Source: Cryobacterium arcticum (lineage in GTDB: Bacteria; Actinomycetota; Actinomycetes; Actinomycetales; Microbacteriaceae). From it: a DNA stretch of 64,000 nucleotides. The stretch is taken from NCBI RefSeq assembly GCF_001679725.1, contig NZ_CP016282.1, positions 2,294,001 to 2,358,000 of the forward strand. The letters are read 5' to 3'. The translations under genes were made by a program, and so were the position numbers. Below the pieces are notes generated by a model. That model did no database searches. It was not told where the DNA came from and was given only the letters and a program-made list of their open reading frames with translations. This document shows, piece by piece, positions 11,873 through 21,466 of the stretch (positions are counted from its first letter, which is position 1; the number at the start of each line of letters is the position of its first letter).

Positions 11873-13489
11873 GTGGCGACCGAAGAGGCTGACTTCACCC
11901 AGGTGTTCCGGGGGTACGACAAGGACGAGGTCGACAAGGCGATCCAGGGCCTGCGACGCGACCTGATCCAGGCGAACGCGCAGAGCACGGAGTCGGCCAA
12001 GGAGGTCAAGCGGCTCTCCCAGCGTATCGACGATCTCAACGCCGAGATCGAAGAGGTCGGCAGTCCCACCTTCTCCGGCCTCGGCACCAAGCTCGAGAAC
12101 ACCCTCCGGGTGGCCGAGGAACAGTCCACCCGGGTCATCGCCCAGGCCGACATCGACGCCGAGAAGCTGCGCGCGTCAGCATCCGCCGAGGTCGACGCCA
12201 TGAAGCGCCAGGCCGCCGAACACGCCGAACGCTCGGTGTCGGATGCCACGGTGAAGGCCGGTCGCCTGCTGACCGATGCCCAGACCGAGGCCGACGACCT
12301 GCTCAGCCGGGCCGCGGAGACCGCGGACCAGGTCACCCAGGACGCCCTGCAGGAGGCCGCCGCCATCCGCGGCGCCGTGGCGACCGAGGCCGCGGAGCTC
12401 CGCGCCACGGTCAAGCGCGAGGTCGCCGCCATCCGCTCCGAAGCCGAGCGGGAAGCCGCCGAGGTGCGTGTCGTCGCGCAGCGTGAGGCGACCGAGGCCC
12501 GCGAGATCGCCGCCGGGTTGACCCGCGAGACCGAACTCACCCGCGCCGAGGTCGCCCACGAGCTCGACCAGCAGCGCGCCGACCTGGCCCGGGAAACCGA
12601 GCAGGCCCGCATCGACCTTGCTGCCGAAACCGAACAGGACCGTATCGACCTGGCCCGGGAGACCGAGCAGGCCCGCATCGACCTCGCCCACGAGACCGAG
12701 CAGGCCCGCGCCGACCTCTCCGTGGAGATCGAACAGGCGCGCACCGACCTGGCCAGGGAGATCGAGCAGGCGCGCACCGCTCTGGCGATCGAGGGCGAGC
12801 AGGCGCACACCGACCTCGACCGCGAACTGGACCGGGACCGCGCCGCCGTGGTGCGGGACCTGGACAAGGCGCACGCCGACCTCGCCGCCGAGGTGGAGCA
12901 GGCCAGGGCCGATCTGGCGCGCGAACTGGAACAGACCAAGGCCGATTTCGACGCCGACAGCGAGCAGGCCCGCATCGACCTGGACAACCACCTCACGGCC
13001 ACCCGCAAGCGCGGCGAGCACGAGGCGGCCAAGCTCCGCCGGGAGATCGACCAGATCCGCGCGGACCTCGAGGTGGAGCTGAAGGCCCGCCGGGACGAGG
13101 CCGAGCAGGATCACCTGGCCCGGCACCAGGCCGCCGTGGCGCAGACTCAGAAGTACCTCGACGACTCCGCTGCCCAGCTGGCCGGGACGAACGCCAGGAC
13201 CCTCGAACTGCGCACGCTCAATGAGCAGCTGGACGCCGGCGCACGCGCAGAGGCCAAGGCGCAGAAGGCGAAGGCCGATGACGCCGCCGAGCGCATCGTG
13301 CAGGGCGCAGAGGACCGGGCCGCGGCGCTCATCAGTGATGCGGAGACACGCACGCGTGACCTCGTCACCGACGCGGAAGACCGCCTGGCGCAGATTAGGA
13401 TTGAGCGCGACTCGGTCGCAGGTTATTTCGAAAGCCTGCGCAGCGTCCTGACCCAGGCGGAGAAAGTGAACTCCGACCAGGACCAGTAA
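11873..13489 (+). CDS. DivIVA-domain long coiled-coil protein
   Basis: 538 residues, far longer than classical DivIVA. The N-terminus (DFTQVFRGYDKDEVDKAIQG, residues 7-26) is the DivIVA/GpsB membrane-binding motif. The rest is almost entirely charged coiled coil, with an alanine-rich section (about 100-230), a run of 11-residue repeats (about 233-375) and a C-terminal section ending IRIERDSVAGYFESLR. Such proteins mark poles and septa or act as cytoskeletal scaffolds in actinobacteria. No ATPase motif is present, so it is not an SMC protein. The GTG start has a good ribosome site. A permease gene follows after 67 bases. Confidence 0.82.
   Translation: MATEEADFTQVFRGYDKDEVDKAIQGLRRDLIQANAQSTESAKEVKRLSQRIDDLNAEIEEVGSPTFSGLGTKLENTLRVAEEQSTRVIAQADIDAEKLRASASAEVDAMKRQAAEHAERSVSDATVKAGRLLTDAQTEADDLLSRAAETADQVTQDALQEAAAIRGAVATEAAELRATVKREVAAIRSEAEREAAEVRVVAQREATEAREIAAGLTRETELTRAEVAHELDQQRADLARETEQARIDLAAETEQDRIDLARETEQARIDLAHETEQARADLSVEIEQARTDLAREIEQARTALAIEGEQAHTDLDRELDRDRAAVVRDLDKAHADLAAEVEQARADLARELEQTKADFDADSEQARIDLDNHLTATRKRGEHEAAKLRREIDQIRADLEVELKARRDEAEQDHLARHQAAVAQTQKYLDDSAAQLAGTNARTLELRTLNEQLDAGARAEAKAQKAKADDAAERIVQGAEDRAAALISDAETRTRDLVTDAEDRLAQIRIERDSVAGYFESLRSVLTQAEKVNSDQDQ
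12569..12997 (+). repeat. 13 tandem 11-residue coding repeats in the DivIVA-like gene
   Basis: The translation repeats every 11 residues with consensus QARxDLARExE. Successive units begin QQRADL, QARIDL, QDRIDL, QARIDL, QARADL, QARTDL, QARTAL, QAHTDL, RDRAAV, KAHADL, QARADL, QTKADF, QARIDL. At DNA level the units are 33 bases and related but not identical, so selection on the protein rather than recent slippage holds the period. An 11-residue (hendecad) period predicts a nearly straight coiled coil. Confidence 0.9.
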
Positions 13490-13556
13490 CACCCCCGGCT
13501 TCTCCGGTTCGTCTCGCGCGGCTGGCTCGGCCCGCACCGGAAAAGTGGAGACAACT

Positions 13557-14606
13557 GTGAAGATCCAAAACGCCTTCCGTCTGGGCCTGGTCGGCACCCT
13601 GGGTGTCGGAGTCGGCGTGCTGATCCTCAGCTCCGTCGTGTCGCTGTCCACGATCATCACCTACGTGGGCGCCGCACTGTTCCTCGCGCTGGGCCTCGAC
13701 CCGGCCGTGTCGTGGTTGGAGAAGAAGAAGTTCCCGCGTTGGGCGGCCATCCTCACGGTCCTGGTGGCCGTGCTGGGCGTTCTCACCGGCGTGATCTTCG
13801 CGATCGTGCCGATCATCGTCGATCAGGTTGCCAAGCTCTCCGAGCGAATCCCGGACCTGATCACCTCGGTGAACACCTCGACCTTCCTCGATGACGTGCA
13901 GAAGCAGTTCCCCGCCCTGGACGTGCAGAAGCTGGTGGGATCGGTCACCGACTACCTCGGCGGCAACCTCACCACCATCACGGGCGCTATCGTCGCTTCG
14001 GGTGTTGCCATCGTGACCGGCCTGTTCGGTGGACTGATCATCCTGATCCTCACGCTGTACTTCACGGCGTCACTGAACAGCATCAAGCGCGCCACCTACC
14101 AGCTGGTTCCCGCCTCCAAGCGCGAGCGGTTCGCCGACCTCAGCGAGCAGATCACCACGGCCGTCGGGCGCTTCATCGTGGGGCAAGGGGCTTTGGCCGC
14201 CTGCAACGGCGTGCTCAGCTTCATCTTCCTCTCCATCATCGGCGCGCCCTTCCCGGCACTGCTCGCGGTGATCGCCTTCCTGTTCTCGCTGATCCCGCTG
14301 GTGGGCACCATCACGGGCTCCGTGCTGATCGTGGCGACCTGCATGATCCCCGGCATCGGCAGCTCCTGGCTCACCGTGCTCGTGGCCGGCATCTACTACC
14401 TGGTCTACATGCAGGTGGAGGCGTACGTGCTCAGCCCCAACATCATGAACCGCGCGGTCGCCGTTCCCGGCGCCGTCGTGGTCGTCGCCGCCCTCGCCGG
14501 CGGTTCACTGCTCGGCATCCTGGGCGCGCTCATCGCCATCCCGGTGGCCGCGTCGGTCATCATGATCATCAAGCAGGTCGTCATCCCCCGCCAGAACGAG
14601 CTCTAG
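13557..14606 (+). CDS. AI-2E (TqsA/PerM) family permease
   Basis: 349 residues from GTG 13557, which has GGAG six bases upstream; GTG 13545 is also in frame. Around seven to eight hydrophobic segments surround a soluble loop (about residues 85-135, VDQVAKLSERIPDLITSV). The family's C-terminal pattern is present: FLFSLIPLVGTITGSVL, YMQVEAYVLSPNIMNRAV and GSLLGILGALIAIPVAASV. Family members export or exchange small molecules. The AI-2 substrate name is historical and no substrate is inferred here. It follows the DivIVA-like gene on the same strand. Confidence 0.88.
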   Translation: MKIQNAFRLGLVGTLGVGVGVLILSSVVSLSTIITYVGAALFLALGLDPAVSWLEKKKFPRWAAILTVLVAVLGVLTGVIFAIVPIIVDQVAKLSERIPDLITSVNTSTFLDDVQKQFPALDVQKLVGSVTDYLGGNLTTITGAIVASGVAIVTGLFGGLIILILTLYFTASLNSIKRATYQLVPASKRERFADLSEQITTAVGRFIVGQGALAACNGVLSFIFLSIIGAPFPALLAVIAFLFSLIPLVGTITGSVLIVATCMIPGIGSSWLTVLVAGIYYLVYMQVEAYVLSPNIMNRAVAVPGAVVVVAALAGGSLLGILGALIAIPVAASVIMIIKQVVIPRQNEL

Positions 14607-14613
14607 GCCCGGT

Positions 14614-14629
14614 TGCGGCCCGGGCCGCA
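14614..14629. terminator. palindrome between convergent permease and hydrolase genes
   Basis: TGCGGCCCGGGCCGCA is a perfect 16-base palindrome in the 27-base gap between two convergent stop codons. It could fold as a short GC hairpin in both transcripts, but it has no U-tract and no natural loop, so termination is uncertain. Confidence 0.4.
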
Positions 14630-14633
14630 GGGG

Positions 14634-15362
14634 CTAGAGCTCCCCGGCCCACTCGTCGGGCAGCGGCGCCTTGGCCGGGTTGACCACGGACACGATCTCA
14701 TTGAGCACCCGTCGGGTCTGGTTCTCCCCGACCCACAGGTGCTTGCCGCCGTCCACGGCGATCAACCGCGCGTCCGGCACGCTCGCGAAGCGAGCCCGCG
14801 CCTCGTCCGGGCGCAGGTAGTCGTCGAGTTCTGGAACCAGGACGACGAGCTTCCGCGGGTTTCCCGCCCAGGCCGCCACCTCCGCATCCGTCGCCCGGTG
14901 CAGGGGCGGCGACAGAAGGATCGCGCCCGCAATGGGGTGCTCGAGGCCATACTTGAGGGCTAACTCGGTGCCGAACGACCAGCCGACCAACCACGGATTG
15001 GGCAGGCCCCGCTCCGCCACGAAGGCCATGGCGGCGGCCACATCGTCACGTTCGGTCTGCCCGTGCCCGAAACTGCCCTGGCTGGTTCCGCGGGGGGACG
15101 TGGTGCCGCGGGTGTTGAACCTGAGCACTGCCAGGTCGGCCAGGGCGGGCAACCGGCTGGCGGCCTTCCGCAGGATGTGCGAGTCCATGAATCCACCGCT
15201 GGTGGGCAGCGGATGCAGCGTCACGAGGGTCGCCACGGCCGGACGGTGCAGCGGGGTCGCGAGCTCCCCCACCAGGGTCAACCCGTCACCGGTGTGCAAC
15301 TCGATGTGTTCCCGCACGGCGGGCAGTTCGATACCGCCGCGGATCTCGACCGGTCCGGCCAT
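14634..15362 (-). CDS. alpha/beta hydrolase, dienelactone-hydrolase-like
   Basis: 242 residues with a complete alpha/beta-hydrolase layout. It has an oxyanion-region strand (TLVTLHPLPTSGGFMDS), then RFNTRGTTSPRGTSQGSFG. The nucleophile elbow is GWSFGTE (Ser in GxSxG), an acidic residue lies in VPELDDYLRPDEA, and the histidine is in DGGKHLWVGE. The protein resembles the small hydrolases related to KANL3/Tex30 and dienelactone hydrolases. The substrate is unknown. It has no signal peptide, so it should be cytoplasmic. Confidence 0.8.
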   Translation of the reverse strand: MAGPVEIRGGIELPAVREHIELHTGDGLTLVGELATPLHRPAVATLVTLHPLPTSGGFMDSHILRKAASRLPALADLAVLRFNTRGTTSPRGTSQGSFGHGQTERDDVAAAMAFVAERGLPNPWLVGWSFGTELALKYGLEHPIAGAILLSPPLHRATDAEVAAWAGNPRKLVVLVPELDDYLRPDEARARFASVPDARLIAVDGGKHLWVGENQTRRVLNEIVSVVNPAKAPLPDEWAGEL

Positions 15363-15464
15363 AACATTCTCCTCATCGGGTTGACGGCACGGCTGCCGCG
15401 GGTGGTGCAGGGGTCTTCACACCCCGCCGGCCACTGGAAGGCACTGCGCCGGACAGGGCTGTCG

Positions 15465-15761
15465 CTACTTGAGCTTCCAGCAGTGCAGGTGCCAGTGCCG
15501 ACGGGCGGCGAGATCGGCGGCGTCGCCCATCACCCCGTCGCCGCGCCAAGTGACGACATGCGCCACCCCCGGCGCGATCTCCAGCCGGCAGCCGGGACAC
15601 AGGTAGGTCTTCGCGGCCGCTACAGCGCTGATCGGCTGGACGTTCCAGAGACCGTCTCGCTTCGATTCGGTGCGGCGCCACCCTGCCTGCAGGCGGGCGA
15701 ATCCGTCGTCGTCGCCGCCGGCGCCGCTCTTGCGGCCGTGGGGACGGTTACTGCGCGGCAT
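15465..15761 (-). CDS. small conserved actinobacterial protein with Cys/His cluster
   Basis: 98 residues. The N-terminus is basic and glycine-rich. The C-terminal part has CPGC followed by GVAHVVTW and RRHWHLHCWK, a CxxC plus HxHxxC arrangement that could bind zinc. Proteins of this kind are often labelled 'ATP/GTP-binding protein' in actinobacterial genomes, but no P-loop is seen. Function is not known. It lies 102 bases upstream of the hydrolase on the same strand. Confidence 0.65.
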   Translation of the reverse strand: MPRSNRPHGRKSGAGGDDDGFARLQAGWRRTESKRDGLWNVQPISAVAAAKTYLCPGCRLEIAPGVAHVVTWRGDGVMGDAADLAARRHWHLHCWKLK

Positions 15762-15816
15762 GAGGAAAGTCTACCCGGGGCTGATTCTGCCGATCCGGAC
15801 GGACCGGCGATCTGCT

Positions 15817-16572
15817 CTAGTACCAGCCGACGTCGACCGAGTGGCCCCAGGCGCCGCAGGGGGTGCCGTAGCGCCCACTGATGTAGCCCAGGCCCCATTC
15901 GATCTGGGTGGCGGCGCTGGTCTCCCAGTCGGAGCCGGCGCTGGACATCTTCGACCCGGGCAGGGCCTGCGGGATGCCGTAGGCGCCGCTCGGGTTGGCG
16001 GCATTCACGCGCCAGCCGGATTCCTTGTTCCAGAGCGAGACGAGGCAGCTGTACTGGTCTTCTCCCCAGCCACGGGCGGCGACTGCTCCGTACGCGTAGG
16101 CCTGGGCAGATCCGGGGTCGGGCACCGCAGCAGCGGCGGCGCTGTACGAGGAGGACGAGGACGAGGACGCCGGTGCGATCACGACGGGAGCCGGCTCGGG
16201 CTCGGGTTCGGTGACGGTGTACCCGTCCACGATGACCGTGTTCTCCACGCTGCTCGCCACGAGCAGCGACTGGGCGGCCGCACCCTGGTACCGGTCCGAC
16301 GTTGCGCCGGGCACCTGGAAGTACGGCGACGCGGTGGCGCCGGAGTAGGGGTCGACGACGGTCACCAGGACGAACGCGGCAGCCGCGGAGAACGCGAACA
16401 GAGACAGGGCGGCGTGGCCGCGGGACCGCGGGCGGACCACTGCGCGCTGCGGCGGCCTGGTCGACGCGCGCAACGGCGCCGGAACATAGGGCGCACGGCG
16501 TGCACTGACGGCCGGTGTGCTCACCGGAGAAACGCCCGATTCGGGCGCGGAAATACTGAGATGTCTACCCAC
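15817..16572 (-). CDS. secreted or membrane-anchored lytic-transglycosylase-like protein
   Basis: 251 residues. A cytoplasmic basic N-terminus precedes one hydrophobic segment (about 75-95, LSLFAFSAAAAFVLVTVV). Next is a disordered Pro/Glu/Ser linker, including a run of seven serines. The C-terminal domain (about 165-251) resembles the SLT-like domain found in resuscitation and aggregation-promoting factors: SLWNKESGWRVNAANPSGAYGIPQALPG, with the probable catalytic Glu in NKESGW, then IEWGLGYISGRYGTPC. A peptidoglycan-cleaving role outside the membrane is inferred from the family. Confidence 0.8.
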   Translation of the reverse strand: MGRHLSISAPESGVSPVSTPAVSARRAPYVPAPLRASTRPPQRAVVRPRSRGHAALSLFAFSAAAAFVLVTVVDPYSGATASPYFQVPGATSDRYQGAAAQSLLVASSVENTVIVDGYTVTEPEPEPAPVVIAPASSSSSSSYSAAAAAVPDPGSAQAYAYGAVAARGWGEDQYSCLVSLWNKESGWRVNAANPSGAYGIPQALPGSKMSSAGSDWETSAATQIEWGLGYISGRYGTPCGAWGHSVDVGWY

Positions 16573-16629
16573 GATTATTCGACCCTAGCCCACTTCTTGT
16601 GTAACAGCCAGGTAACGACACGCTGCGGG

Positions 16630-17178
16630 TCACCGAACGGCGAGCATGACGTCGACGACGCTGTCCAGAACCAGGTCCACCTGAGCCTCGCGGTAGCCTG
16701 CACGCTGGGGCCGGAACACTGCCGTGCGCACGTCGTCGACGGTGACGGTGGTCCCGTCCTGGAAGTAGCTGACGAGCTTGGCCGACAGGCTGTCGACATC
16801 CGCTCGGTTGTAGCCCGAGCTGAAGATGCTCGTTCGTGAGAACCGGTGACCGTCCGGCCGGCCGAGCCGGTTGATGAGAACCTGCGCCGTGCTGCGCGCC
16901 TCCTCGAGCCAGGCCTGTGACCCGGCCTCGCTGGTGGCGCGTTCGCGTTCCCGCAGCGCGAATGCGTCTTCGAGGCGCTCGAGCGCGGCGTCCACGTGTT
17001 CGGGCGAGTATCCGCCCTTCTGCATGCTGAACGCGGTGTGGCGGATGTCGGCGCTGGTCAGCTGGTCCGGACCGTCCGCGCCGTCGTACGCCTGGCGGGT
17101 CGACTCGAGGAACTCTTCAACCTGCTTGAGGTTGTAGCCGGGGGCCTTCTTGCTGGATCGCGGAAACGTTGTGCTCAC
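16630..17178 (-). CDS. DivIVA-domain-containing protein
   Basis: About 182 residues from GTG 17178 (VSTTFPRSSKK); the frame extends to 17196. Two related segments are visible: APGYNLKQVEEFLESTRQ with DIRHTAFSMQKGGYSPEHVD (about 12-65), and SSGYNRADVDSLSAKLVSYF with VRTAVFRPQRAGYREAQVD (about 120-170). Each resembles the DivIVA-domain pattern, so the protein is an internal duplication. A division- or polarity-related role is only inferred. It lies just downstream of cdsA on the same strand. Confidence 0.72.
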   Translation of the reverse strand: MSTTFPRSSKKAPGYNLKQVEEFLESTRQAYDGADGPDQLTSADIRHTAFSMQKGGYSPEHVDAALERLEDAFALRERERATSEAGSQAWLEEARSTAQVLINRLGRPDGHRFSRTSIFSSGYNRADVDSLSAKLVSYFQDGTTVTVDDVRTAVFRPQRAGYREAQVDLVLDSVVDVMLAVR

Positions 17179-17224
17179 CGCCTCATTCTGCCTCACGAGG
17201 GGCCGACTGTCGAAAGCGACCCGG

Positions 17225-18205
17225 TCACGCGAAAATCAGGTACAGGGCGTAGGCCGCGGCCGCGGATGGCAGGATCGAGTCGAGGCGGTCGAGGAAACCG
17301 CCGTGTCCGGGCAGCCACGAGCTCATGTCCTTGATGCCCAGGTCCCGTTTGATGAGCGATTCGGCGAGGTCGCCGAAGGTCGCGGTGATCAGGATGACGG
17401 TGCCGAAGATCGGGCCGAACCACCAGGGCTCGTCGAGCATGAAGATGGCCAGGAGGATACCCACGACCATGCAGACGATGGCCGCGCCAGCGAAGCCTTC
17501 CCACGTCTTCTTCGGGCTGATGGTGGGCACCATGCGGTGCTTGCCGAAGGACAGGCCGGCGGCGTACGCGGCGGTGTCGGCCGAGATGACCAGGAGCAGG
17601 AACGCGAGGGTCCACCACTGGCCGCCCTCCTGGGTGACCAGGAGCACCGCGAAGCTGGCCAGGAAAACGACGTAGACCTGGATCAGGAATCCGCCGCCGA
17701 TATCGCCGAGCACGATCTTGGCGGGCGCCCGGTGCGCCGGTAGCACGAGCATGGCCACCCGCCACAGCGCGATGAACGCGATGCCGCCCAGGGTCGCCAG
17801 CCATTGCCCGGCGGCATCCCCGTAGAACGCGGCGGGCACCACGGCGACCGCCGAGATGAGCACCGGGATGCGCGGGACGTTCCGGCCGCCGTGCCGCAGG
17901 GCCTGGGCGAGCTCGAACGAGGTGAAGCCCACGATGACGAAGGCGACGATCATGAAGAGTTCTTTGATGAAGATCAGGCTCACCAGCATCGACCCGCCCA
18001 GCACGAGCCCGATCAGGGTCGCGAGGATCAGGTTGCGCCCGGTGCGGGCCTCAATGCGCTCATTCGTTGCGTCGAGCTGGGCCTTGGTCGCCTGCACCTG
18101 CCGCTCGATGTCGGCCTTGGTGGACTGCACCTGCGCACGGAACTCGGCCCGGGATGCGCCGCGTCCCCGGTGAGGTGGCTTGGTGGGCCCTGGATCGTCC
18201 GTCAT
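17225..18205 (-). CDS. cdsA: phosphatidate cytidylyltransferase
   Basis: About 326 residues. The enzyme makes CDP-diacylglycerol from phosphatidic acid and CTP in the membrane. The N-terminal about 75 residues are basic, Gln-rich and soluble (QVQSTKADIERQVQATKAQLD), an extension common in actinobacteria. About eight TM segments follow. The C-terminal CDS signature is intact: FGDLAESLIKRDLGIKD, then PGHGGFLDRLDS. The ATG at 18205 (GTG at 18208 adjoins) has GGGGAGGG upstream. It is part of the classical frr-cdsA order, with only 14 bases separating it from frr. Confidence 0.93.
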   Translation of the reverse strand: MTDDPGPTKPPHRGRGASRAEFRAQVQSTKADIERQVQATKAQLDATNERIEARTGRNLILATLIGLVLGGSMLVSLIFIKELFMIVAFVIVGFTSFELAQALRHGGRNVPRIPVLISAVAVVPAAFYGDAAGQWLATLGGIAFIALWRVAMLVLPAHRAPAKIVLGDIGGGFLIQVYVVFLASFAVLLVTQEGGQWWTLAFLLLVISADTAAYAAGLSFGKHRMVPTISPKKTWEGFAGAAIVCMVVGILLAIFMLDEPWWFGPIFGTVILITATFGDLAESLIKRDLGIKDMSSWLPGHGGFLDRLDSILPSAAAAYALYLIFA

Positions 18206-18219
18206 CACGCTGCCCTCCC

Positions 18220-18774
18220 CTAGATGGCGAGGAGCTCGGCTTCCTTGCGCTTGAGCGCGTCGTCGATCTGGTCGATGTGCGTCTTGGTGATCTGCTCGAG
18301 TTCCTTCTCGGCGCGGGCCACGTCGTCGTCACCGACCTCGCTCTTGAGAGCGTCAAGGTCGTCCTTGGCCTTGCGGCGCAGGTTGCGCACGGACACCTTG
18401 GCGTCCTCGCCCTTGGTCTTGACGATCTTGACGTACTCCTTGCGGCGGTCGTTCGTCAGCTCGGGCAGCGAGGCCCGGATGACGATTCCGTCGTTGCCGA
18501 GGTTGGCGCCGAGGTTCGGGGTGTCCCGGATGGCGTTCTCGATGTCGCGCAGGGCGCTCTTGTCGTACGGGGTGATCAGGAGCGTGCGAGCTTCCTGGTT
18601 CTGCAGCGACGCGAGCTGACCCAGCGGGGTCGGGGTGCCGTAGTAGTCGACCAGGATCTTCTGGAACATTTGGGGGTTAGCGCGGCCCGTACGTACGGTG
18701 GCGAAGTCCTCTTTCGCGGACTCGACGGCCTTGTTCATGCGCTGAGTGGTGTCGGACAGGACATCCGTAATCAC
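18220..18774 (-). CDS. frr: ribosome recycling factor
   Basis: 184 residues, typical length. It splits post-termination ribosomes with EF-G. Visible hallmarks are the N-terminal helix with [11 protein letters not shown], then [25 protein letters not shown], and the basic stretch [13 protein letters not shown]. It sits between pyrH and cdsA as in most bacteria. Confidence 0.97.
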   Translation of the reverse strand: MITDVLSDTTQRMNKAVESAKEDFATVRTGRANPQMFQKILVDYYGTPTPLGQLASLQNQEARTLLITPYDKSALRDIENAIRDTPNLGANLGNDGIVIRASLPELTNDRRKEYVKIVKTKGEDAKVSVRNLRRKAKDDLDALKSEVGDDDVARAEKELEQITKTHIDQIDDALKRKEAELLAI

Positions 18775-18805
18775 GGTGACTCCTTCTTCGGTGGCTTCAA
18801 TAATC

Positions 18806-19522
18806 CTAGTTGGAGACGAGGGTTCCCAGTTCGGCGCCCAGGATGGCGGCGGTCACGTTACCGTGCGGCGCCATTCCGAACACCCGCATGGGCATGCTGT
18901 TGTCCATGCAGAGGCTGAAGGCCGTCGAGTCGACGACCTTGAGTCCGCGCTGGAGCGCATCCTGGTAGGTGATGCTGTGGATCTTGTGCGCGTCGGGGTT
19001 GGTGCGAGGGTCGTCGGAGTAGACCCCGTCGACACCGTTCTTGGCGACCAGCACGACCTCGGCGCCGATCTCCAGGGCACGCTGGGCGGCCACGGTGTCG
19101 GTGGAGAAGTAGGGCAGTCCGGCGCCGGCGCCGAAGATGACGACGCGGCCCTTCTCGAGGTGACGCTCCGCGCGGCGCGGGATGTACGGCTCGGCGACCT
19201 GGGTCATGGCGATGGCGGACTGGACGCGGGTCTCAGCGCCGGCCTGCTCGAGGAAGTCCTGCAGGGCCAGGGCGTTCATGACGGTGCCGAGCATGCCCAT
19301 GTAGTCGGCGCGGCCGCGGTCCATGCCGCGCTGAGAGAGTTCGGCGCCACGGAAGAAGTTGCCGCCTCCGACCACGATCGCGATCTCGACGGTCTGTGCC
19401 GCCTCGGCGATCTCGCGGGCCAGGCCGCTGATGACGTCGGGGTTGACGCCGAGGCTCCCGGCCCCGAATGCTTCGCCCGATAGCTTGAGGAGGACCCTGC
19501 GCTTCTTACCCGTGTCTGACAT
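18806..19522 (-). CDS. pyrH: uridylate kinase (UMP kinase)
   Basis: 238 residues from ATG 19522 ([20 protein letters not shown]); the open frame to 19588 adds sequence not seen in the family. PyrH phosphorylates UMP to UDP in the cytoplasm. Motifs include [46 protein letters not shown] and [20 protein letters not shown] with the [12 protein letters not shown] segment. It lies 31 bases upstream of frr. Confidence 0.96.
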   Translation of the reverse strand: MSDTGKKRRVLLKLSGEAFGAGSLGVNPDVISGLAREIAEAAQTVEIAIVVGGGNFFRGAELSQRGMDRGRADYMGMLGTVMNALALQDFLEQAGAETRVQSAIAMTQVAEPYIPRRAERHLEKGRVVIFGAGAGLPYFSTDTVAAQRALEIGAEVVLVAKNGVDGVYSDDPRTNPDAHKIHSITYQDALQRGLKVVDSTAFSLCMDNSMPMRVFGMAPHGNVTAAILGAELGTLVSN

Positions 19523-19624
19523 GCCCGTGAGCGTCCTTCCGTTGTGACCTGCTTCTAAAACTACCGGTACCAGCCCGGTCGGGGGCACACGCCGCCGGAG
19601 CGGGGTGTGCTGTAGGCACAGAAA

Positions 19625-19658
19625 AGGAGACCGGATTGCCTGGGCGACCCGATCTCCT
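19625..19658 (-). terminator. possible terminator after tsf
   Basis: Imperfect inverted repeat: AGGAGACCGG and CCGATCTCCT pair with one mismatch around a 14-base loop. It lies about 30 bases beyond the tsf stop (minus strand) and before pyrH. It would separate rpsB-tsf from pyrH-frr-cdsA, which is a common transcript boundary. Confidence 0.5.
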
Positions 19659-19688
19659 CCTCGTGGTGCTACGTGGTGCGTGTGCTGG

Positions 19689-20516
19689 TTACGCGCCGAC
19701 CTTGAAACGGGCGAAGCCCGAGATGGTCAGTCCCGCGTCAGCGACGACCTTGGCCACGGACAGCTTGTTGTCCTTGGCGTAGTCCTGCTCGAGCAGGGCG
19801 ACCTGCTTGAAGTAGGCGTTGATGCGACCTTCGACGATCTTGGGCAGCGCGGCGGCCGGCTTGCCCTCGTTCTCGCTGATCTCGGTGACGATGCGACGCT
19901 CGGCCTCGACGGCTTCTGCGGGAACGTCTTCGCGAGCCAGGTACTCCGGGTTCGCGAACGAGATGTGCTGGGCGATGCTGCGAGCGGTCGCGGCATCCTC
20001 ACCGGCGTAGCCCAGGACCACGCCGACCTGCGGGGGCAGGTCCTTGCTGGTCTTGTGCAGGTAGATCTCGAAGTTCTCACCGGTGACGGCTGCGACGCGG
20101 CGAAGTTCGAACTTCTCGCCGATGATCGCGGCTTCGCCGTTGATGAGGTCTCCGACGGTCTGCCCGTCGGCCGGAGCGGCAAGCGCCTCGGTGACGTTCG
20201 TGGCGCCGGCTGCGGAAACCGCATCCAGGACCTTCTCGGAGAGAGCGCCGAACTTCTCGCCCTTGGCGACGAAGTCGGTCTCGCAGGCGAGCTCCAGCAG
20301 GTACGCGGTGTTGCCGATCACCTTGGCGGCGACGAGGCCCTCAGAGGTGGAGCGGTCAGCGCGCTTGGCGTTGCCCTTTGCACCCTTGAGACGCAGGATC
20401 TCGACCGCGCGCTCGATGTCGCCATCGGCTTCGACGAGTGCGTTCTTGGTGTCGACCATGCCGGTGCCGAGGCGCTCGCGCAGGATCTTGACGGATTCGA
20501 GGTTGAAGTTTGCCAT
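19689..20516 (-). CDS. tsf: translation elongation factor EF-Ts
   Basis: 275 residues, standard length. It recharges EF-Tu with GTP. Motifs are the UBA-like N-terminus with [31 protein letters not shown] and the signature [13 protein letters not shown]. It follows rpsB by 11 bases in the universal rpsB-tsf order. Confidence 0.97.
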   Translation of the reverse strand: MANFNLESVKILRERLGTGMVDTKNALVEADGDIERAVEILRLKGAKGNAKRADRSTSEGLVAAKVIGNTAYLLELACETDFVAKGEKFGALSEKVLDAVSAAGATNVTEALAAPADGQTVGDLINGEAAIIGEKFELRRVAAVTGENFEIYLHKTSKDLPPQVGVVLGYAGEDAATARSIAQHISFANPEYLAREDVPAEAVEAERRIVTEISENEGKPAAALPKIVEGRINAYFKQVALLEQDYAKDNKLSVAKVVADAGLTISGFARFKVGA

Positions 20517-20527
20517 ACCTGTTGTCC

Positions 20528-21466
20528 TTACTTGGTGTCGGCTACGGGAGCGTCGGCTGCAACCTCTTCGGTTGCGGCTTCGGCCGCTGCGGGCTCTGCT
20601 GCTTCGGTCTCAGCGACGGGCGCCTCTTCTGCAACCTGCTCGGTGGCGACGGTTTCGTCGGCAACCTTCTCGGTGTCAGCGGAGGACTGCTCGGGCGTGG
20701 TCTCGGCCGGAGCTGCGAGCAGCTCGGCTTCCCAGGCGGCGAGGGGCTCGACTTCGGCGCCCTCTTCCGGCTTCTGGTGACGCTGGATGAGGCCCTCGGC
20801 AGCGGCGTCCGCGATGATGCGGGTCAAGAGGCCCACGGAACGGATGGCGTCGTCGTTACCCGGGATCGGGTACTGCACGTCGTCGGGGTCGCAGTTGGTG
20901 TCGAGGATCGCGATGACGGGGATGCCGAGCTTGCGCGCCTCGTCGATGGCGAGGTGCTCCTTGTTGGTGTCGACAACCCAGAGCGCGGACGGCGTCTTGG
21001 TCAGGTTGCGGATTCCGCCGAGGCTCTTGTGCAGCTTGACGAGCTCGCGCTTCTTGATGAGCATTTCCTTCTTCGTGAAACCGCTCTTGGCGGTGTCCTC
21101 GAAGTCGAGCTCTTCGAGCTCCTTCATGCGAGCCAGACGCTTGGAAACGGTCTGGAAGTTGGTGAGGAGGCCACCGAGCCAGCGCTGGTTGACGTAGGGC
21201 TGGCCGACACGCGTCGCCTGCTCCGAGATCGATTCCTGCGCCTGCTTCTTGGTGCCGACGAAGAGGATGGTGCCGCCGTGGGCGACGGTCTCCTTGACGA
21301 AGTCATAGGCCTTGTCAACGAACCCGAGCGACTGCTGCAGGTCGATGATGTAGATGCCGGAACGCTCGGTGAAGATGAATCGCTTCATCTTCGGGTTCCA
21401 ACGGCGGGTCTGGTGCCCGAAGTGCACGCCGCTGTCGAGCAGCTGGCGAATGGTTACGACGGCCAT
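20528..21466 (-). CDS. rpsB: 30S ribosomal protein S2 with acidic C-terminal extension
   Basis: 312 residues. The S2 core (1 to about 240) carries [74 protein letters not shown] and [10 protein letters not shown]. The last 70 residues are an Ala/Glu/Val-rich tail ([19 protein letters not shown]) of low complexity, as in several actinobacterial S2 proteins. It is first in its operon. Confidence 0.97.
   Translation of the reverse strand: MAVVTIRQLLDSGVHFGHQTRRWNPKMKRFIFTERSGIYIIDLQQSLGFVDKAYDFVKETVAHGGTILFVGTKKQAQESISEQATRVGQPYVNQRWLGGLLTNFQTVSKRLARMKELEELDFEDTAKSGFTKKEMLIKKRELVKLHKSLGGIRNLTKTPSALWVVDTNKEHLAIDEARKLGIPVIAILDTNCDPDDVQYPIPGNDDAIRSVGLLTRIIADAAAEGLIQRHQKPEEGAEVEPLAAWEAELLAAPAETTPEQSSADTEKVADETVATEQVAEEAPVAETEAAEPAAAEAATEEVAADAPVADTK

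Noticed and set aside
12176..13660. 494-codon open frame antisense to the DivIVA-like gene
   Set aside because: Apparent repeats only mirror the hendecad codons of the real gene; no ribosome site or family.
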